Below are positions 61,009 to 64,000 of a stretch of 64,000 bases of DNA, one piece after another. The DNA is taken from positions 109,037-173,036 of the forward strand of contig NZ_JAGGMI010000012.1 of NCBI RefSeq assembly GCF_017875235.1, given 5' to 3'. The notes beneath the pieces were generated by a model, which saw nothing but the letters and a program-made list of their open reading frames with translations, did not search any database and had not been told where the DNA came from. Positions within the stretch are counted from its first letter, which is position 1, and each line of letters begins with the position of its first letter. The DNA is from Asticcacaulis solisilvae. Its GTDB lineage: Bacteria; Pseudomonadota; Alphaproteobacteria; Caulobacterales; Caulobacteraceae. The translations under genes were made by a program, and so were the position numbers.

Positions 61009-61917
61009 GTGTCCGCCGAACAGCTTACGCATCTCAAAAGGCTAGAAGCCGAAGCCATCTTCATCATGCGTGAAGTGGCCGCCGAATTCAAAAACCCGGT
61101 CATGCTCTATTCGATCGGCAAGGACTCGTCGGTCATGCTGCACCTGGCGATGAAGGCTTTTCACCCATCCAAGCCGCCCTTCCCGCTGCTGCACGTCGAC
61201 ACGACGTGGAAGTTCCGCGAAATGATCGCCTTCCGTGACAATACGGTCAAGGCGTTGGGCCTTACCCTGCTAAAGCACACCAATCCGGATGGCTTGCGCG
61301 ACAATATAAATCCGTTCCACCACGGCTCGAACGTCTATACCAACATCATGAAAACGGATGCGCTGAAGCAGGCACTGACCGAACACGGTTTCGACGCGGC
61401 CTTCGGCGGCGCACGGCGCGACGAGGAAAAATCGCGCGCCAAGGAACGCATCTTCTCCTTCCGTACGCAGAACCACGGCTGGGATCCCAAGAATCAGCGC
61501 CCGGAGCTGTGGAACCTCTATAATGCCCGTGTAAAGCCCGGTGAATCGATCCGCGTCTTCCCGTTGTCGAACTGGACCGAGCTCGACATATGGCAGTATA
61601 TCCTGATGGAAAATATCCCCATCGTGCCGCTGTACTTCGCCAAGAAGCGTCCGGTCGTAAAGCGCGGTGGCCAGCTGATCATGGTCGATGATGACCGCTT
61701 GCCGCTGCAACCCGGCGAAACGCCCGAAATGAAGTCGGTGCGCTTCCGTACACTCGGCTGCTACCCTCTGACGGCCGCCGTCGAATCCGAGGCGGACACG
61801 CTGGAAGAGATCGTCGCCGAGATGCTGACGACGCGGACGTCTGAACGCTCCGGCCGCCTGATCGACCATGACGAACAGGGGTCGATGGAAAAGAAGAAGC
61901 GCGAAGGCTATTTCTGA
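61009..61917 (+). CDS. cysD: sulfate adenylyltransferase small subunit CysD
   Basis: About 302 residues from the GTG at 61009 (GAAGG upstream); it begins where E. coli CysD does (LTHLxxLEAE). An in-frame ATG at 60967 would add 14 residues, but its ribosome-binding site is too close; it remains an alternative. Motifs: [17 protein letters not shown] (PP-loop), [27 protein letters not shown] and [12 protein letters not shown]. With CysN it makes adenosine-5'-phosphosulfate from ATP and sulfate. The stop is followed one base later by the cysNC start. Confidence 0.96.
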   Translation: MSAEQLTHLKRLEAEAIFIMREVAAEFKNPVMLYSIGKDSSVMLHLAMKAFHPSKPPFPLLHVDTTWKFREMIAFRDNTVKALGLTLLKHTNPDGLRDNINPFHHGSNVYTNIMKTDALKQALTEHGFDAAFGGARRDEEKSRAKERIFSFRTQNHGWDPKNQRPELWNLYNARVKPGESIRVFPLSNWTELDIWQYILMENIPIVPLYFAKKRPVVKRGGQLIMVDDDRLPLQPGETPEMKSVRFRTLGCYPLTAAVESEADTLEEIVAEMLTTRTSERSGRLIDHDEQGSMEKKKREGYF

Positions 61918-61918
61918 T

Positions 61919-63847
61919 ATGAATGCGATTGTAGACACGCGCCTCGATACCCGGGCCCTGATCGACTACTTGGCCAGCCACGAAAAGAAGTCGATGCTGC
62001 GCTTTTTGACGTGCGGCAGCGTCGATGACGGCAAGTCGACCCTGATCGGCCGGCTGCTTTACGACACCAAGCTGATCTTTGAAGACCAGTTGGCCGGCAT
62101 CGAAAAGGACAGCAAGAAATTCGGCACGGTTGGCGAAGACATCGACCTGGCCTTGCTGGTCGACGGGCTCCAGGCCGAACGCGAGCAAGGCATCACAATC
62201 GATGTTGCCTATCGCTTCTTCACGACGGACAAGCGCAAGTTCATCGTCGCCGACACGCCCGGCCACGAACAATATACGCGCAACATGGCGACCGGCGCAT
62301 CGAACTCCGACCTGGCCGTCATCCTGATCGACGCACGCAAGGGCATACTGACCCAGACGCGCCGGCACTCGTTCATCGTCTCTCTGCTCGGTATCAAGCA
62401 CGTCGTCCTGGCGGTCAACAAGATCGACCTGATGGACTACTCGCAGGACGTCTTCGATCGCATCGTCACGGAATACAACGCCTTTGCCTCAAGCTTCGGT
62501 TTCGAGACCCTGCAGGCCATTCCTCTGTCGGCCCGTTATGGCGACAACGTCCTGGAGCGCAGCGACAAGCTTACGTGGTACAAGGGCCCGACCCTGGTCG
62601 AACACCTTGAGACCGTCGACATTTCGCGCGACCTGACCACCCGCCCGTTCCGTCTGCCGGTCCAATGGGTCAACCGCCCGGATCTCAACTTCCGCGGCTT
62701 TTCCGGCACGATCGTGTCCGGCGCCGTGAAGCCGGGCGACGACATCCTAGTCGCCAATTCCGGCAAGTCATCCAAGGTCAGGACGATCAGCACCTACGAC
62801 GGCGACCTCGACCGCGCCGTTGCCGGCCAGGCCGTCACCCTGACCCTGGAAGACGAGATCGATATTTCGCGCGGCGATGTGCTGGTCCCACCGGAGGCCC
62901 GTCCGGAAGTCTCCGACCAGTTTCAGGCGCATCTGATCTGGATGAGCGAGGACGAACTCATTCCAGGCCGCCCCTATCTGATCAAGATCGGGTCGCGCAC
63001 GGTGTCGGCCAGCGTCACCGACATCCGCCATAAGGTCGACGTCAACAGTTTCCAGCAACTGGCCGCCAAGACGCTCAAGCTCAACGAAGTCGCAGTTGTC
63101 AACCTGGCGACCCAGGATCCCGTAGCGTTTGATCCTTACGCCGACAACCACGACACTGGCGCCTTCATCCTTATCGACCGTGTGTCGAACCTGACGCTCG
63201 GCGCCGGGATGATCGACCACTCCTTACGTCGCGCCTCCAATATTCACTGGCAGGCGTTGGATGTCTCGAAGGCGACGCGCGCCGCCGCCAAGGGTCAGAA
63301 GCCAGCCGTGCTGTGGTTCACCGGTCTGTCGGGGGCAGGTAAATCGACCATCGCCAATCTGGTCGAAAAGAAGCTGTTGAGCCTGGGGCATCACACCTAT
63401 CTGCTCGATGGCGACAATGTCCGCCACGGCCTGAACAAGGACCTGGGCTTCAAGACAGAAGACCGCGTCGAGAACATCCGGCGCGTCGCGGAAGTGTCGA
63501 AGCTGATGGTCGATGCCGGCCTGATCACACTCGTGTCGTTTATCTCGCCCTTCCGGGCGGAGCGGCAATTGGCGCGCGATCTGCTGGCTGACGGCGAATT
63601 CATCGAAATCTATGTTTCGACGCCGCTTGAGGTCGCCGAACAGCGCGACGTAAAGGGACTTTACGCCAAGGCTCGTGCTGGCAAGATTAAGAACTTCACG
63701 GGCATCGACAGCCCGTACGAAGCGCCTGAAAATCCGGACGTCACGGTCGACACCCAGACCTCCGCCGCCGAAGGAGCAGCGGAACGCATTGTCGACTACC
63801 TGCTCGAAGGGGGCTATCTGAACGCCGGTCCCGACTACGAGATCTAA
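61919..63847 (+). CDS. cysNC: bifunctional sulfate adenylyltransferase large subunit/APS kinase CysNC
   Basis: 642 residues from the ATG at 61919, 1 base after cysD. The N-terminal CysN GTPase (about 1-450) has G1 GSVDDGKS (33-40), [12 protein letters not shown] and NKIDLMD. A C-terminal APS kinase domain (about 460-642) has P-loop GLSGAGKS (about 469-476), [17 protein letters not shown], and the [13 protein letters not shown] and [10 protein letters not shown] blocks. GTP hydrolysis drives APS formation by CysD, and the fused kinase turns APS into PAPS. CysN-CysC fusions are common in alphaproteobacteria. cysH and cysIJ are not in the window. Confidence 0.97.
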   Translation: MNAIVDTRLDTRALIDYLASHEKKSMLRFLTCGSVDDGKSTLIGRLLYDTKLIFEDQLAGIEKDSKKFGTVGEDIDLALLVDGLQAEREQGITIDVAYRFFTTDKRKFIVADTPGHEQYTRNMATGASNSDLAVILIDARKGILTQTRRHSFIVSLLGIKHVVLAVNKIDLMDYSQDVFDRIVTEYNAFASSFGFETLQAIPLSARYGDNVLERSDKLTWYKGPTLVEHLETVDISRDLTTRPFRLPVQWVNRPDLNFRGFSGTIVSGAVKPGDDILVANSGKSSKVRTISTYDGDLDRAVAGQAVTLTLEDEIDISRGDVLVPPEARPEVSDQFQAHLIWMSEDELIPGRPYLIKIGSRTVSASVTDIRHKVDVNSFQQLAAKTLKLNEVAVVNLATQDPVAFDPYADNHDTGAFILIDRVSNLTLGAGMIDHSLRRASNIHWQALDVSKATRAAAKGQKPAVLWFTGLSGAGKSTIANLVEKKLLSLGHHTYLLDGDNVRHGLNKDLGFKTEDRVENIRRVAEVSKLMVDAGLITLVSFISPFRAERQLARDLLADGEFIEIYVSTPLEVAEQRDVKGLYAKARAGKIKNFTGIDSPYEAPENPDVTVDTQTSAAEGAAERIVDYLLEGGYLNAGPDYEI

Positions 63848-63857
63848 CAGCTATAAA

Positions 63858-63907
63858 TTGCCCAGAGGGGCAATAGCAAAGAGCCGAATGTGAAACACAT
63901 TCGGCTC
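63858..63907 (+). terminator. tandem hairpins after cysNC
   Basis: A TTGCCC/GGGCAA stem (63858-63863/63868-63873) is followed by a perfect 12-bp stem GAGCCGAATGTG/CACATTCGGCTC (63881-63892/63896-63907) with a 3-base loop. There is no T-tract after the second stem; instead the sequence passes into the probable insertion sequence. It may be a terminator whose tail has been replaced, or the palindromic target of the element. Confidence 0.5.
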
Positions 63908-63959
63908 AGACTGCTGACAAACCTCTGGCGTAAGTCGGGGGTTTCTGATTCATTGAGGT

Positions 63960-64000
63960 ATGCTCAAAGCGCCGTCAGCCGAACAAACTGCCCTTGAGAT
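63960..64000 (+). mobile_element. start of a probable IS1182-family transposase, cut by window end
   Basis: The ATG at 63960 opens a frame reading MLKAPSAEQTALE to the window end. This matches the N-terminus common to IS1182-family transposases (MLK-P-x-x-EQ-x-x-LE), followed in full-length members by LVPxDHLLR. Only 13 residues are visible. The upstream bases from about 63908 (ACTGCTGACAAACC region) may be the left end of the element; the inverted repeat cannot be confirmed without the other end. Confidence 0.5.

Overview
The window is GC-rich, densely coded bacterial DNA. A type VI secretion (T6SS) layout without a recognisable TssJ, a CysN-CysC fusion, an ActP/DUF485 acetate-uptake pair and a two-partner-secretion adhesin point to an alphaproteobacterium. 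A Caulobacterales member such as an Asticcacaulis relative is my best guess; this is inference from gene content, not from a marker gene.

Region 1 (about 1-32,000) is a nearly complete T6SS island in several blocks. On the minus strand, tssA is followed by tssB-tssC-hcp-tagJ-tssE-tssF-tssG-tssH(clpV), ending in a class 3 lipase and a methyltransferase. A divergent plus-strand block holds vgrG, a small DUF6931-type protein, the FHA protein tagH and an unknown one-TM protein. A second minus block holds tssK-tssL(with an OmpA domain)-tssM-tagF-pppA-ppkA, giving the whole threonine-phosphorylation switch (PpkA kinase, PppA phosphatase, TagH reader, TagF brake). An OmpA-family periplasmic protein lies beside tssA and an M23 endopeptidase beside tssK. 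Twelve core Tss proteins are present; no TssJ lipoprotein is seen.

Region 2 (30,117-48,362, minus strand) is the most unusual part. A TpsB outer-membrane transporter, a 3755-residue TpsA exoprotein and an exported TPR-CHAT caspase-like protease (TAATG coupled to tpsA) run directly into a T6SS spike cassette: PAAR tip, DUF4123 adaptor and CPBP-family membrane protease. All gaps are 58 nt or less and no terminator is visible, so two-partner secretion, a CHAT protease and a T6SS tip module may share one transcript of about 18 kb.

Region 3 (48,600-64,000) is mostly housekeeping: a cytochrome c with a strong bidirectional terminator; acetate permease actP plus DUF485; a 4-helix-bundle chemoreceptor followed by an orphan sugar-binding protein; small membrane proteins; a membrane protein/wHTH regulator pair; manC divergent from an AGE-family isomerase (mannose activation); an exported amidase; and the sulfate-activation genes cysQ, cysD and cysNC. 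The window ends inside the first codons of what looks like an IS1182-family transposase, just past a strong hairpin. No tRNA, rRNA or CRISPR array was seen.
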